The notes beneath the pieces were generated by a model. It was not told the DNA's origin and did no database searches. It saw only the letters and a list, made by a program, of their open reading frames with translations. Source: Prosapia bicincta (lineage: Eukaryota > Arthropoda > Insecta > Hemiptera > Cercopidae). From it: a stretch of DNA of 64,000 nucleotides. The stretch is from NCBI GenBank assembly GCA_036971475.1, contig JBAIZL010000006.1, forward strand, positions 10,443,156 to 10,507,155, read 5' to 3'. Of this stretch, positions 33,628 to 46,142 are shown piece by piece. A program made the position numbers and the translations under genes. Positions within the stretch are counted from its first letter, which is position 1. Every line of letters begins with the position of its first letter.

Positions 33628-34365
33628 GGTTGAGGTTACATTGGATCAAAATTCGTAAGAAAAAGTGGTCGTAAGAATTAATAAGTATAGAATTGTGAGA
33701 CTTCGTACAAATGGCATGGAATTCAACATTTGCGAAATCGTACGATCTATCACTTATGAAAGATGACGCCTGCTGAACGTATAAGATGAACATAGATATA
33801 ATTTGAACTCTCCTGCACTAAGATATGATTTGGTGAAAAAATTCAAAAGATGGGTTCAAGAATTTTATGAATCAAGAGCTGAGAATGGAGATTTTGAAAG
33901 ATCATATGATGAACTTAGAAGGGATGACCAAAGGTTCTTCTAATATTCCCCCATGACACTTTCTAAATTTGACTACATTTTGAATAATGTCAAGGAAAAA
34001 CTAATGTCAACAGAAGCATATTTCTTGTTTTACTTTTATTAATTTTTTCCCAAAGTATATTTATACATTTTTGTATCTCAAAGTGAATGCTTTTTTTCAA
34101 CAAGTGTTATTAGATGCTCACAATCCATGGTCAATTAAAACAAAAACAGTTATTCGTTCATAAGAAAACTGATGAAAAAACAAATATTTTGTTCTGATAT
34201 AACTAGGCATACGACTTTGTGAGAATTCACACAAACACATTTGAAGCAAACTAATCACGTCCATAACATCATGGGGATTGTTTACTTCTGACGATTTTAT
34301 ACGAATTTGTACTAATACGCACTTCCACTTTTTCTTACGAATTCCAATTCAATGTAACCGCCGAC
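33628..34365 (+). mobile_element. PIF/Harbinger remnant with TTA target duplication
   Basis: Inverted ends share GGTTACATTG and AATTCGTAAGAAAAAGTGG. TTA lies directly outside both ends (33625-33627 and 34366-34368), the 3-bp duplication of this superfamily. At 738 bp it is a deletion derivative. Confidence 0.75.
33820..34020 (+). pseudogene. Harbinger transposase N-terminal fragment
   Basis: F-K-R-W-V-Q-E-F-Y, then S-Y-D-E-L-R-R-D-D-Q-R-F-F, a stop, then Y-S-P-M-T-L-S-K-F-D-Y-I-L. The pattern R-W, E-L-R-x-D-x-x-x-F-F, Y-x-x-M-x-x-x-x-F-D is that of Harbinger nucleases. The catalytic DDE region is absent. Confidence 0.6.
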
Positions 34366-34840
34366 TTATGGATTTTGATTGTTAGATTTATAGAGTGTAT
34401 TTCAATTACCTCTCAAATATATTGTGAGACTTTGAAAAAATAGAGTCAACCCATTAACGATGTACTTCATGGCCAGTTAACATTTGGTGTTGTGTTCTTG
34501 TATGGTAATACTTATCCCTAAATGCTTGGCATTTGAAAACCCATACCTTTCAAAATTTTTAAGAAAGGCCATTACTATCATTCCCCATAAACCACATAAA
34601 AAACTACTATGTATTCTCTTGTGAGAATACGTATGAAATCTTGTATTGTGAAAATTTTTGTGAATTGAAACAAGAAGAATAATAAATATGATGATTTGGT
34701 TTCTATGATGAATATTTTTTATCGTCATTTAGTATAGGTATCTGGTATTTTTGTATATAAATATATAGGTAGGCATGTATATTATATTTTGACATGTTTT
34801 TTTTCTATAAATTTATGTCAAATCCCACAAAAGCTAGCTG

Positions 34841-35020
34841 TTATTATTATTAAAAATGTTAACTTTGTTTTGCAAATACAAGAGACCATTCAGAGAAATA
34901 TTTTTCTCTAATCAAAAAAACAGGTTGGGGTTATTATTATTAAAAATGTTAACTTTGTTTTGCAAGCACAAGAGACCATTCAGAGAAATATTTTTCTCTA
35001 ATCAAAAAAACAGGTTGGGG
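34841..35020 (+). repeat. 90-bp tandem duplication
   Basis: Two 90-bp copies containing AATGTTAACTTTGTTTTGCAA and CATTCAGAGAAATATTTTTC, differing at only a few positions. It leaves a chance open frame of two 30-residue repeats; no evidence of coding. Confidence 0.85.
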
Positions 35021-36007
35021 ATATTATTACGTTCCTGAAAATATGAACATTTTACAAATTATTATTTATATGTATTTTATCTAATAAAACGATTTTAATA
35101 ATCCCTGTATTTAACCGTTATTTTCTTATTACCATAAACACTCTCAGAAAGTTTCTATATCAAGTGTTTCCACTTATGTGTAGTAGGTAATACCACAACG
35201 TGATAATTGATAAACCATGACTAAAAATATAAAAAAAACACAAGTGCAATATTATCATATTGATTTACGTAAACAAAACCAAATAAAATCACCTGAAAAT
35301 TACAAAGAATAAAAGAATTTAAAACTAACAACAAACTACAATACAACATACAACACTAAACCTCTAATCACCAGGTATACATGAACTATTGTGTTTAGGC
35401 TGTAACAAACATTTCATTCTACAGACACCTTTAGCGTTCAGAGAACACATATAGTTTATTAAATGTGAGACCGACTAATTGTTTGCTAACCATATAATAG
35501 ACGCTGGCGCCAAACAAAAAAAGGATTACAATCAACCCATTACAGTGAAGTGAAATTTGCAAACAAGAAAATACAAAGTATAAACATATTAAATAAATAA
35601 ACCAAACATATATCACATACAATTTTTTACTACATTATAGACCACATAACTTTAAAACTGCTGCTACCTCAACAAAACTTTCCTTCGATCATACTAGACA
35701 CCAAAGAAGATCACCTTTTACAATAAAAAATGTAGTGTTTCAGTATGGTTTTTATAAATTTACTTAAATTATATGTTCGGCAAGTTGATGGTATAATAAT
35801 ATTAACGTAAATTGTACTGTATGTATTTTATTACAAAGAAATTGTCATGATGACATTGACAAACAATTACTGCAAAAAACCTAGAAACAGAATTAACATA
35901 CGATAGAAGAAATTAAAAAATTATAGCGGCAGTGACAGCTATAATAGATTCGTTTATAGCTGTCACTATAAACAAATCTGTTACTTATAATATAATTTGT
36001 ATATAAT

Positions 36008-36062
<55 letters not shown>
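36008..36062 (+). repeat. (CA)n(TA)n microsatellite
   Basis: CA run followed by TA run, immediately left of family B copy 2. A small inverted repeat (CAGTGACAGCTATAA / TTATAGCTGTCACT, 35931-35968) precedes it. Confidence 0.95.
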
Positions 36063-36067
<5 letters not shown>

Positions 36068-36108
36068 TTGTTGATTCCATCTTCGCGTGAGCTACTAGTA
36101 ATCACTTG

Positions 36109-36459
36109 CACTTTTAAAAAAATGTTTTAACTTGCCTATAGTAGCACTTACTTTGCTTGTTGAGGACGGCCGTTTCGGAAGATGTGTCCCTTTGTCAACT
36201 TAGACCGTAACCTACGCCCTACACACATACTCAACACACAATTACATTACAACTCACACGCACTTTTTGACATCATAACTCCTAATACACACAAAATACA
36301 CCCACACCACCAACATATCCCACCCCCACCCTAACTTACGTAAACCTTGAGATCAGTTACGGTCTGAGTTGACAAAGGGACACATCTCCCAAAACGGCCG
36401 TTCTCAACAAGCAAAGTAAGTGCTACTATAGACAAGTTAAAACATTTTTTAAAAAGTGT
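36109..36459. repeat. Inverted repeat family B, copy 2
   Basis: Arms 36109-36211 and about 36357-36459 with a ~145-bp ACA/CCC-rich spacer. Left tail TTGATTCCATCTTCGCGTGA at 36070-36089 follows a (CA)n(TA)n microsatellite. Confidence 0.8.
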
Positions 36460-37074
36460 AAATATATATATAATTACAATCCATACTTGCAATAATATGA
36501 CACATGAGGCAACAAAAAATTAGGCAGTATTCATAAGGTATTCATAATGTTTCGACTTACAGACAACGGAGAAAAAACTAAAGTCTGAATAAACAAATAC
36601 CAAACCATGTGTTAATAGAACAAGCAACCAAGCAACAACCAAAAGACAATGTCATTCTGTAAATAAAGAACAAAACTGGTTTTGAAACGTTTAAAACCTT
36701 CTGGAAACTGGTGTTTTGTCTCGGAGTTGAAGGGTTATGAATCTAGGGGTAATCTAGCTGTAATCCATATTTGAATTTTGTGGTGTTTACACTTATTTAA
36801 TTAAATCTTTTTAAAATTTACATAATACCAATAAAACAAGCTATTTTGATCCAAACTTTAAAACTGTAAAATATCTTCATAATGTAAGCAAACCAGAAAG
36901 ACCAAAATTCCCTTGGTCTATCCCAAACCCCCCTTACATGGTTAATGTAAGTTTTTGTGTATTCTCAGGTTAGTAAGGGAAACATGCAGAAGTCTTTCTC
37001 CTTTGATTATATCTTGCCACTTAACGTACTTTAAAAATCAGGAGTTGCACACATGAATAATTATCATAGAAGTA

Positions 37075-37419
37075 CAGTAGAGTCTTGATATTCCAAGTCC
37101 CAAAATTTTGAGCTTTCGTTAAATTCGAACCTATTTCTATTTGAACTTATTTTATCATTTTGAAAGAAAATGATGAGTCTGGCTTTTAAGAAATGTTTAT
37201 AGTCATATGTTATGCAAAGGAAATGAATTGGGTTTCCAAGAAATGTCGATAAAAAGTTCTATAAACTTATTTAGTGCATTTTTAATTAACCATATTATTA
37301 AGGTTCATTAAAACTGCTATTTTTTCTAATGCACAAGAATGTATTTCCATGTAAAACAAGTTTTCGGTAATCCGAGGGGGTCTCGATTCCATCTACCTCG
37401 AATTATTGAAACTCTACTG
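37075..37419. mobile_element. Pogo-type MITE 1
   Basis: Ends CAGTAGAGTCTTGATATTCC and, reverse-complemented, CAGTAGAGTTTCAATAATTC. TA on the left (37073-37074); the right side reads AT, so the duplication has decayed. The 345-bp interior is non-coding and related to 59666-60000 in opposite orientation. Confidence 0.75.
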
Positions 37420-38534
37420 ATGAGGTAGAGTAATTTATATATTTACTTTTCTTTGTATAATTACTGGTGAGATTTCTATTTCTTATTTAGGATCTCTGAA
37501 TTGTAATCAACGCTAAGCAATAACTACATTATTGCTTTTACAATCAAAGTATCTCATGCATTATCAATTATTATTATTATATTTTAAAGTAAGCTTACAC
37601 AAATCATCTAATAAACCTTGAAATGAAGTGTTTAGTGTTCAAAGAACTTTATTTGGCTTAACTTGTTTATGTCAGAATATTTATTTTCTTCAATAAATGA
37701 GTAAAATATTTGTTGACATTTAAAGACAACATATTAGCATATCATTACAAACGTATTAAGAGATAATAATTGAAGTTGTTTTAATTATAGTCATATCCTA
37801 ATTTATTTTTATTGACTAATTGGTGAAATATTACCTTGTTTAAATGATAAGGTAATTGGTTTGTTGCATATAAATCTTAATCTTGTATTTGGTCTATAGT
37901 TATTTTATTATTAAAGTTGATAATTTTAGAAAATGTAGTTAGAGTTAATCCAATTTAGGAAAAATTTTTCAAATATATTTATTAGCATATGTTTACAAAA
38001 TAAAAAAGTAATACATTTTTTGTTTTAAGGTGAAACACAAATTTATATACAGTATTATTACAAGGCGGGGACATGCACCTCCTGTTGTTTAAGTAAAAAT
38101 TAACTCTGTAACATTAAGCACTAGTCATAAATGTATGTTTTATACTTCGTTTAAAAAAAAGTTCTGTACTTCAAGTATTTGTTTTCAATTCTGCAAGGCT
38201 AATAACATGAAACACTTTCTTAACTAAACAGATTTGTAATCAAATTAACTCTTTGTACTTTATACAAAACATTTTTTTATTTTTTGGAAACTTAATTTAT
38301 TATAGAACTGATGTTACACAAATACATTTTTTTAAATTTACAAATTGTACACAGTCTGTTGTTTGAAATAAAACAGTATAGATCAACAATTCGAAAACGG
38401 GAGGGAAGTCTATTAACAATAAAAACAAAATCATACATTGTAGACTTTTGTTTACATTAATATCACAATAATATATTACTGTGGTTAAACCACGTTTTGA
38501 AATAAATACTGTATTTTTTACGTGTTCATAAATA

Positions 38535-38640
38535 TTATTTGTTTTCTGGATTGTATACATCGCGTCCTGCAATTCCAGTGCCTTCAGAATCTCCTAGCCA
38601 TGGATATTTATTAGGACACTCTCTACATGTTTCCAAATAT
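38535..38640 (-). CDS. Cda5: Cda5-like terminal exon F with stop
   Basis: Completes Arg (AG+A), then Y-L-E-T-C-R-E-C-P-N-K-Y-P-W-L-G and G-T-G-I-A-G-R-D-V-Y-N-P-E-N-K followed by TAA at 38537-38535. Acceptor AG at 38642-38641. The C-R-E-C-P motif matches the conserved Cys-rich tail of insect chitin deacetylases. Minus-strand AATAAA hexamers at 38301-38296 and 38281-38276 are plausible poly(A) signals roughly 240-260 bases after the stop. Confidence 0.87.
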
Positions 38641-40301
38641 CTATAACAAAAACATTAACTGATACAAATTCCAAATTTTAAATACAATTGATTGAAAGCA
38701 AATTACAAAAATTCTAAAATACTCTCTTTTGTTTTAATATACAATAACTAAAATTAATGAACATATCAACACTTAAGGTAATGCTCAAATATAAATTACC
38801 TGATAGTGAATCCAATACAAAATTAATGTAGAAGATAAGCTCTCAATTTCACACAAGCCAGATCCTAGTTGCAGAAATACTTGTGCATCATACATGCAGT
38901 TTTTACAAAATGCCCAAAGTCCTAGATGTCATACTATGAAAAAAATTAAGTTCAACCAAACAACTTAAGAGAGACTTTAATTGTTCAGAATGGTCAAGTA
39001 AGTCCAACTCTACTTTTGCGTATATTTACCTTTGTTTACTCTAATAGACTACTTCCAATTTAAAACTTTATTTGAAAGATTGATATGTTAAGTTCATTTA
39101 CAAGTATATAAAGTCACAGTAACCACAGCAGCAACCACTATATGTAACAAAAAAGGAAACAGCTCATAGCATGGTTAGCATTGGATAAATGTTTTTTTGG
39201 CTTTTATACAGTAATAGGCAAATGAGTACTGATAGTACAATTCTCTACTAAATGAATTGCATTTCATTTTTCAATGTAAAAAAATATTTTGACTCAAAAC
39301 ACAAAATAGATATTATATCATTTAGCACTGTAAGCTAATAAAATATAACCTTTGCAACTCATTGATACAATTGTCTACATGATACAGACCAATTTTGCAT
39401 GAAAGCATAAACTTTCAACTGCATGATTAAGATGCTTACACCTTCACTGATTATAATATTTTATATTTTATTAAAACTAAAACAAATTGTTGTTTGTGTT
39501 ATGTTAATAAAAAATGCTTTGCAAAATATAATATTGAGGTTTAGAACTTACTCTGATCATAAATAGCCACACTGTTAACCTATACTCATGAACAAAAAAA
39601 ATTGAAGAATTGTGTTAGAGAAAAACAAACACAATTTAGAAAAAATGAATAGATTGGAAACATTTTATTAAAAAAGATTTTAGGTCACTTTTTTCATGGA
39701 TTTTATAGTTGATGATGATGGTCAAGAAGTTTAATGTATTTACTAAATGCTTTAACTAATTTATAAATATACCTATAAATGAACACAATAGTTAGACAGA
39801 AATAAACTAAATAAAAATACACAAACACTTCAAATCACAACCCCTTTTGTGACAGTAGTGATTCATTAATCTACTAGTCCATCTTCTCTATATAAATTCC
39901 CTGAACTGTCTCTGCATTTGTATTTCATAATGTGTTATAATTTATTTTAAAATTTATTGTAATTTTCTCTTTCACTCTGATTTTGGTTATTTCTTTGTTT
40001 ACCTTAGGCTGGTAATGGCAAAAATTTAAAATCAAAATCTCTTTTGGTTTCAGGATTCCTGCCCAATTTATTTGGTAATTCTCTGTATTAAATATCACCA
40101 TTGTATATAGTTGATGGCCTTATATCCAAACCCAAAGTGTCTCGGATTTAAATCTAATCCTGAAGTGACATAGATACTACACAAGGAAAACTATCTTTCA
40201 CTTTGATCAGATTTTGAACTGCCCTGTAAATCCAAGTGAAAAAACTTCTAGAGGGCGTATAATGATACTTTAGTATTATACTTTTTGTACTACAACCTTA
40301 C

Positions 40302-40493
40302 CTAGTAGTAGTAAAATTAGCTTCTGGAGGCCTGAATGATAGCGCACACTTGTTAGGAAGGTTACAACCAGGAGGTGGTCTGTTATCCTTTTTATCACAC
40401 TTCCAAGCATCGTAAGAAGTCAGTTCTTTATTTGGCCTTGGGTCTGTCATCCAAGTTAGTGCTTGGGTTACTGTCACAAACCACACATCGTCA
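40302..40493 (-). CDS. Cda5: Cda5-like exon E
   Basis: Begins D-D-V-W-F-V-T-V-T-Q-A-L-T-W-M after the split Phe codon; includes W-K-C-D-K-K-D, C-N-L-P-N-K-C-A-L and ends N-F-T-T-T-R, with N-F-T a possible N-glycosylation site. Acceptor AG at 40495-40494, donor GTAAGG at 40301. It covers the end of the NodB domain and part of the conserved cysteine-containing C-terminal region of insect CDAs. Confidence 0.88.
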
Positions 40494-41865
40494 CTGAAAA
40501 ATCATAAATCATGTAATGGCCTTAGAATAACTGATATCACAACAACTAAAGTTATGAAGAGAAAAATTGTACAATTTAAGTGACCTGAAAATAATCATAT
40601 CAAATAATCAATATTAATTTTTCTACATTAATTTTTATGTATCTAAACAACGTATAAAACTGATACACAACTCTTATGTAAAGACTTATTATCATTCTCT
40701 AACAAAAGTTAAACTTTCAATCTGTCATCAATATAACCACTCTGTTTTTTTTTTGTTCTGATCTTAGAACTGTTGAAACTTAAAATATGTCAATACATAT
40801 TTTTTTCTTAGGAAATGTTTATTTAAATAAATATAGTACATTAAAATGATATAGAAAATGAAGTTCAGAATGAAAAAATAAAAATGAGTCTATCCAAAAC
40901 ATTCAATAACCTAATTTCTAATCTATTTACTTTCGGTATCTTGTTTTTATTGATACCATATTATAAAATTTAAAATAACAAAATACTACTATTTTATAAA
41001 GACGGATTAAACTGTAATATTATGCCTGATGATAAAGAAGGCTTTAAGCAGTATTATTTTATTACTTACTTCACTAACATTTATTTCTACTACTTGAAAT
41101 TTAGTTTGTTTAAACTTTTAAATAAAGGCAAGAAAATGTTTGTTTATCACTGATACTACTTATGAAAACAAATGTTTAACTGGAATTATTTTATTTCATC
41201 ACACTTGAATCTAATAAACAAACAAACAAAATGTGTACCTTAGGGGATTTTCATAAAAACATTTTTCTAAATTAAAATATTAGAGAAAATTCAGGAAAAC
41301 AATAACATATATATATATATATATACACACAGACAAATCTCCTGAAACAGTTTTAAGTTATTAATTTTAAACATTTTGCTAAAAGCAAGTGTTTTCATAT
41401 CAAAAAATGGTAAAGTATATCAGTGGTTTAATTCTATTTTCATTCCTAAATAAAAAAAGTATTTAAGTTATATACAATATTATATTATATTTATCTTTTA
41501 TTTATCTTATCTTTATAATCTTAACTTATACAAATCTTCTCACAAGTTAAACACAACCAGTAGTGTATGATTTGAAAACCTGAAAATTAACAACTTTCAA
41601 CTGTAGGCCTAATGAAATCAGTTGATTCTTCAATCGTACATGATTCGATACATAATTCGTACATGATTTACAAATTAAGTTTTGTATTTTATATTTTCCA
41701 AAATAAATTAAATTTTAGTGAATTTCTTTTCTTCTATATGTTTATATTATAAGACAGATCTGATTTTTTCTTAGGTAAGTCTGTCACTCTTCTATGCAAT
41801 AAATATCAAACAATCTTTGAACTTTACCAGAACTAATGTTTTGAAAGATCCCTTCCTTTCTTATC

Positions 41866-41929
41866 TCTCTCTCTCTTTCACACTCTCTCTCTCTCTCTCT
41901 CTCTCTTTCACACACACACACACACACAT

Positions 41930-42018
<89 letters not shown>
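41866..42018 (+). repeat. (TC)n(CA)n microsatellite in Cda5 intron E/D
   Basis: TC run, then a long CA run, about 120 bp from exon D on its downstream side (minus-strand orientation). Confidence 0.95.
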
Positions 42019-42021
<3 letters not shown>

Positions 42022-42136
42022 TTAATTTGAAAAGTTCCAAGTTACATGTCATTAGCCTCAGTTGAAATTTAATGTTTAGAACGTATATTTTTATTTACAA
42101 CTGTTTTAATAAAATTTATTTAATAACTATACATAC

Positions 42137-42383
42137 AACCGCAAAACCCAATCAATGAATTTGTGCAAGCCTCGTTCTAGTTCTTTGATTTGGAACCAAT
42201 TAGTATGGAAAGGCATCATATATGGAGCTTTGTTTTGTTTGTAAGAGCGATAGAAATCTTCTTGCAGCCACTCAAACACTTCATCAGGGTCATGGTTGTG
42301 AAGTACACATTGATCAAGATAAGGACAATGTCCTCCTTCATATGTTTCCACATAATGTGCATTCAGAGGGACTTCCCAGATTC
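42137..42383 (-). CDS. Cda5: Cda5-like exon D
   Basis: Reads G-I-W-E-V-P-L-N-A-H-Y-V-E, C-P-Y-L-D-Q-C-V-L-H-N-H-D and Y-M-M-P-F-H-T-N-W-F, followed by H-K-F-I-D-W-V-L. M-P-F-H is the family's last conserved motif and its His is present. Acceptor AG at 42385-42384. The donor is the consensus GTATGT at 42136-42131, leaving two bases (TT) completed by T of exon E. An in-frame stop lies a few codons beyond the donor, so splicing is required. Confidence 0.88.
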
Positions 42384-42650
42384 CTGAAAATATTTTTATA
42401 TTCAATGCTATGCTTTTATAAATTCTAAGAGTAAATAAATGTCCAACATCAAATAGTTATTAGATATCATGACTATTTTGAATAAATTGAAACATGAATT
42501 CTATGATGCCAATAAAAACAATGCAATCCTAAACATAATTACACTCCTTGCATAATGTTTTATGTAAAAATAGTCACTAAATAAATAATTTAGTAGTAGC
42601 CAAACATTGATGAAGCTAACACCGTCGTCGAAACTACTCTGTTTTACTAA

Positions 42651-43087
42651 ACAATTTTAAATGTTTATAAACTTGCTTATAGTAGCACTTACTTATGTTT
42701 GTTGAGGACGGCCGTTTCGGGAGATGTGTCCCATTGTCAACTCAGACCGTAACTGATATCAAGGTTTACGTAGGTTAGGGTGGGGGTGGTGTGGGTGTAT
42801 TTTCTGAGTATTAGGAGTTATGATGTCAAAAATTGTGTGCGAGTTGTAATGTAATTGTGTAACTCCTAATACTCACAAAATACACCCACACCACCATAAT
42901 ATCCCACCCCCACCCTAACCTATGTAAACCTTGAGATTAGTTACGGTCTGAGTTGACAAAGGGACACATCTCCCAAAATGGCTGTCCTCAAAAAACATAA
43001 GTAAGTGCTACTATAGGCAAGTTTATAAACATTTAAAAGTGTTTAGTGATAACTAGTAGCTCACGTGAAGATGGAATCAACAAATAT
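42651..43087. repeat. Inverted repeat family B, copy 3 (Cda5 intron D/C)
   Basis: Arms about 42651-42755 and 42938-43038; the spacer is itself a partial inverted repeat (GGGTGGGGGTGGTGTGGGTG against CACCCACACCACC). Family tail on the right: AGTAGCTCACGTGAAGATGG at 43049-43068. Confidence 0.8.
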
Positions 43088-43860
43088 TAGTCTGTTTTAA
43101 TAAACTAGTGTGTAATGAGATTTAGAGTAAACTGTTTTAATTTTTAACATAGTGAATTGTTCTTACTAGGTAAGCTGTAATTAACTTAAAATAAATATTG
43201 ACTCATAAATTAATTAGACATAACAGGTTGAATATTGGTAACAAATTTAGAACAAATAATAATATTGGTAATTAACAAATAGCAAAATTTATGAATACAT
43301 TAGAAATGTAATTAGTTTTCATAAATTCATAGATCATACAATCAACTTAAAATTGCCACATTCGAAGTGTGTCTAAATGTTCAGTGAATGTTATGCACAT
43401 GAACATAATTCTAATGCACAATATAAATTCCTTTGATGTAGTAGACATCAGGAATACAAACCTTTTAAAACACTTCTTTATTTTACGTAGTTTACTATTT
43501 TAAATGTAATTGTCTAAAATTAAAACAGGCTACTAAAAATTAAATGAAATTTACATTTAATTATATCTTGACAATAAGACTTGGATACGAAAAAATTGAT
43601 AAAATGTTTTTGGAAGTTTCAACTCTTGAGAATAGTATTAATTTTGTATTTATTTTTTTACACATAAAAACCTCTTTAAACAATAATTGATTTAAAACTT
43701 AATTCAATTATAATAGTTACATTTTAACCCTTTCAGTCCCTAATTTTCAATTTAAAAAAAAAAAAAAATTTGCTAATTTATTTTGGATCTAATAATTATT
43801 TGCTAATTTTTACTAAAAAAATAATAAAATTTCATCAATTGATTATCAAAATATTTTAAT

Positions 43861-43878
43861 GGCTACAATTGTGTACAT
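43861..43878 (+). repeat. Left subterminal motif of the piggyBac-like element
   Basis: GGCTACAATTGTGTACAT, identical in inverted orientation to 46554-46571 at the other end; a related copy (GGTTACAATTGTGTCCAT) is at 46204-46221. Probably a transposase binding site, by analogy with the internal repeats of other piggyBac elements. Confidence 0.7.
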
Positions 43879-44144
43879 CAGGTCACGAATGGCATAATGG
43901 TTTCCAATAGTGTTTGCTCTTATTCAAAATAAACCTGCCTTATAAGAATGTAAAAAACGTTACTGTGAATCTTTTAAAGTAAATGAACTACAATTGCATT
44001 TAAAAAGTGTATTATTTTTAATATTAGTAAAAAACTATCTAAAAAAACCATTGAATAACCAAATATTTACAGATATTCTTAAGCGATAGGTCTTTTTAAA
44101 AATTGTTAAACTTATGTTAATTTACAGTTTGCATGATAGTTTAA

Positions 44145-46142
44145 CTATTTTGTATGATAGTTTAAAAAACAGTTTTTATTTTTTGTCAAACACAAATGTA
44201 TGTTGCATTTTATACAAGAAATTCTTGATCGGCCAGTACATTTTGGATATTTACATCGACTTGGTAGAACACCAGAGTCATGTTGTGGAAGGTGACCCAC
44301 ACCATCAAATTGTACCTCCTGAAGTGGTCGTTTTTCACCATGTCTACGTTGTATAAGTGTTGAAGGTGAAGCAATGTTGCTTGGCCGGCCCCATTTTTTT
44401 ACCTGAACATCTCTACCAACCTTAATTAATCCATCCATGACTTTAATTCTAAACTCAAGAAGGTCAAACATTTTCTTTGGATTAACTCCTAGTACTGTTG
44501 CATCTCTCTTGTATTCATTCCATCCTTGCAGTACAGCCATATCAATTCCATGAAATATTAGCCTTAATGGCCACTTTTTTGACCGAATAAATATTCGATA
44601 GTAACTTATGCACTGGTCAAATAAATCCACTCCACCCATGCCGTAATTATATTTTTTTATAATTTCAGGTCGATCAACTTTGACATATCTTTTAACTGAT
44701 TTATCCCATCGCTCAACTTGATCAATATTTCCAGCCCCAATAAAATTTGAGCCTGTAACAACACACTTGCTGTCAATCCATTTTACTAGAACAATGTTGT
44801 GTGCACTTGATATTTCATATGAAGATCCTCTTCCTTTTGTCAACGCTTCTTTATCTGTTATGAGAGGTGGCTGAAAAAATCTATTTATTCGTACCGTACC
44901 TGCTGCCATAATCTTCATTTGCTGCAGAATATATAGTAAATTGTAAGAGGAAAAAGAATTATCAAAGTATAATTCGTGTCCAATCCCACTACTAAATCTT
45001 TCAGCTAGCTTCAATACAACACTTGATCCTAATCCAAAAGCTTTCAAATTATCTTGAGGAAGTTCAGTAGTACTGCCCTGATAGATAATGAAGTCATAAC
45101 ACATACCACTTTTTCCGCACAACATGAATATTTTTATACCCCATGGGTTGGGCTTATTTTTTACATATTGTTTGGACACCATTTTTCCTGTAAATGGTAC
45201 CATGGCTTCATCCACACTTAATACATTCTCTACTTGTAATTGCAAGCATCGTTTTCTTATAAAATCGTATAGAGGGCGAACCTTGAAAAACTTATCATTA
45301 CAATCTTTAGGAACGGCAAGATTATTAACCAAATGTAAGTTATTTCTTAGTTCAAAAAATCGGTCCCTTGACATATTTTCTGTGAACAGAGGAAATTTCA
45401 AACTAGTATTCCAATACATTTGCAGTCTAGGTAATTTGTATATTGCTGTTGCTATATGTAGAGCCACCAATGTTTTCATTTCATTCAAATTGGTAGGTTT
45501 AAAACTAGTTCTACCTTGTTGCAATGCATAAATATTTGTCATTTCGGTCATTAGTATTAGTAACTCATGTGGAATATATCTGTGGAAATAGGACAATGGT
45601 GACAGAAGTTCTTCCACATCTGATAAGTCTAATCCTTTCCATGCATCTTCACTGAATTTATCAAATGACCGATGTCGCCATTTGACATTTTTCTTATTTC
45701 CTATATCATATGCATTAGGTCTTTGATTAGGACCACTATTATCATTATTTGGTGATTCTGATTCAGTAACTGCATCATATTCATGAATAAGCTCAACCTC
45801 ATTAGGGATGTCAGCATCAATGTCATCAATTGTTTCTTCTAAAAGTTCATCATTTCGATCTAGCCTATCTGAACCTATCCTAATTGTCTTTTTTGGAGAT
45901 ACAATGTGATCAATGTTATATATGTTATTTCCATTATTATCACTTTCAGTTTTATTATCATCTTCAATGTCACTTATATCAGATAAATCTCCATCATACA
46001 ACAAATCTAGTAATAAGTCCACATTATTAGCGTAATTATTAAAGGATTTTGAAAGGCTGGCATTACTTCCCTTACTTGTACTTGCGATATTTTTATTCAT
46101 ATTAACACGCGTCACAAACACTAAAAAAACAACGTAAAACAA
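44145..46142 (-). CDS. piggyBac-like transposase (DDE_Tnp_1_7)
   Basis: 665-codon ORF without introns. Residues about 40-130 are acidic and Asp/Asn/Ser rich, typical of piggyBac-type N-termini. The core (about 170-545) carries the DDD triad: D311 in S-V-D-E-A-M-V-P-F, D394 in Y-F-D-N-S-F, and D506 in M-G-G-V-D-L-F-D-Q. The C-terminus has a Cys/His-rich zinc-binding tail (C630, C635, C643, C646, H649, C651, C658, H663). The second Met (residue 15, ATG at 46100-46098) is the likelier start, because the first 14 residues are hydrophobic and sit outside the acidic region. All three catalytic Asp are present and I see no stops or frameshifts, so it could be functional. Cut-and-paste transposition at TTAA is the known family activity. 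Confidence 0.9.
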   Translation of the reverse strand: MFYVVFLVFVTRVNMNKNIASTSKGSNASLSKSFNNYANNVDLLLDLLYDGDLSDISDIEDDNKTESDNNGNNIYNIDHIVSPKKTIRIGSDRLDRNDELLEETIDDIDADIPNEVELIHEYDAVTESESPNNDNSGPNQRPNAYDIGNKKNVKWRHRSFDKFSEDAWKGLDLSDVEELLSPLSYFHRYIPHELLILMTEMTNIYALQQGRTSFKPTNLNEMKTLVALHIATAIYKLPRLQMYWNTSLKFPLFTENMSRDRFFELRNNLHLVNNLAVPKDCNDKFFKVRPLYDFIRKRCLQLQVENVLSVDEAMVPFTGKMVSKQYVKNKPNPWGIKIFMLCGKSGMCYDFIIYQGSTTELPQDNLKAFGLGSSVVLKLAERFSSGIGHELYFDNSFSSYNLLYILQQMKIMAAGTVRINRFFQPPLITDKEALTKGRGSSYEISSAHNIVLVKWIDSKCVVTGSNFIGAGNIDQVERWDKSVKRYVKVDRPEIIKKYNYGMGGVDLFDQCISYYRIFIRSKKWPLRLIFHGIDMAVLQGWNEYKRDATVLGVNPKKMFDLLEFRIKVMDGLIKVGRDVQVKKWGRPSNIASPSTLIQRRHGEKRPLQEVQFDGVGHLPQHDSGVLPSRCKYPKCTGRSRISCIKCNIHLCLTKNKNCFLNYHTK

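Noticed and set aside
45124..45531. 135-codon plus ORF
   Set aside because: Antisense shadow of the piggyBac-like transposase.
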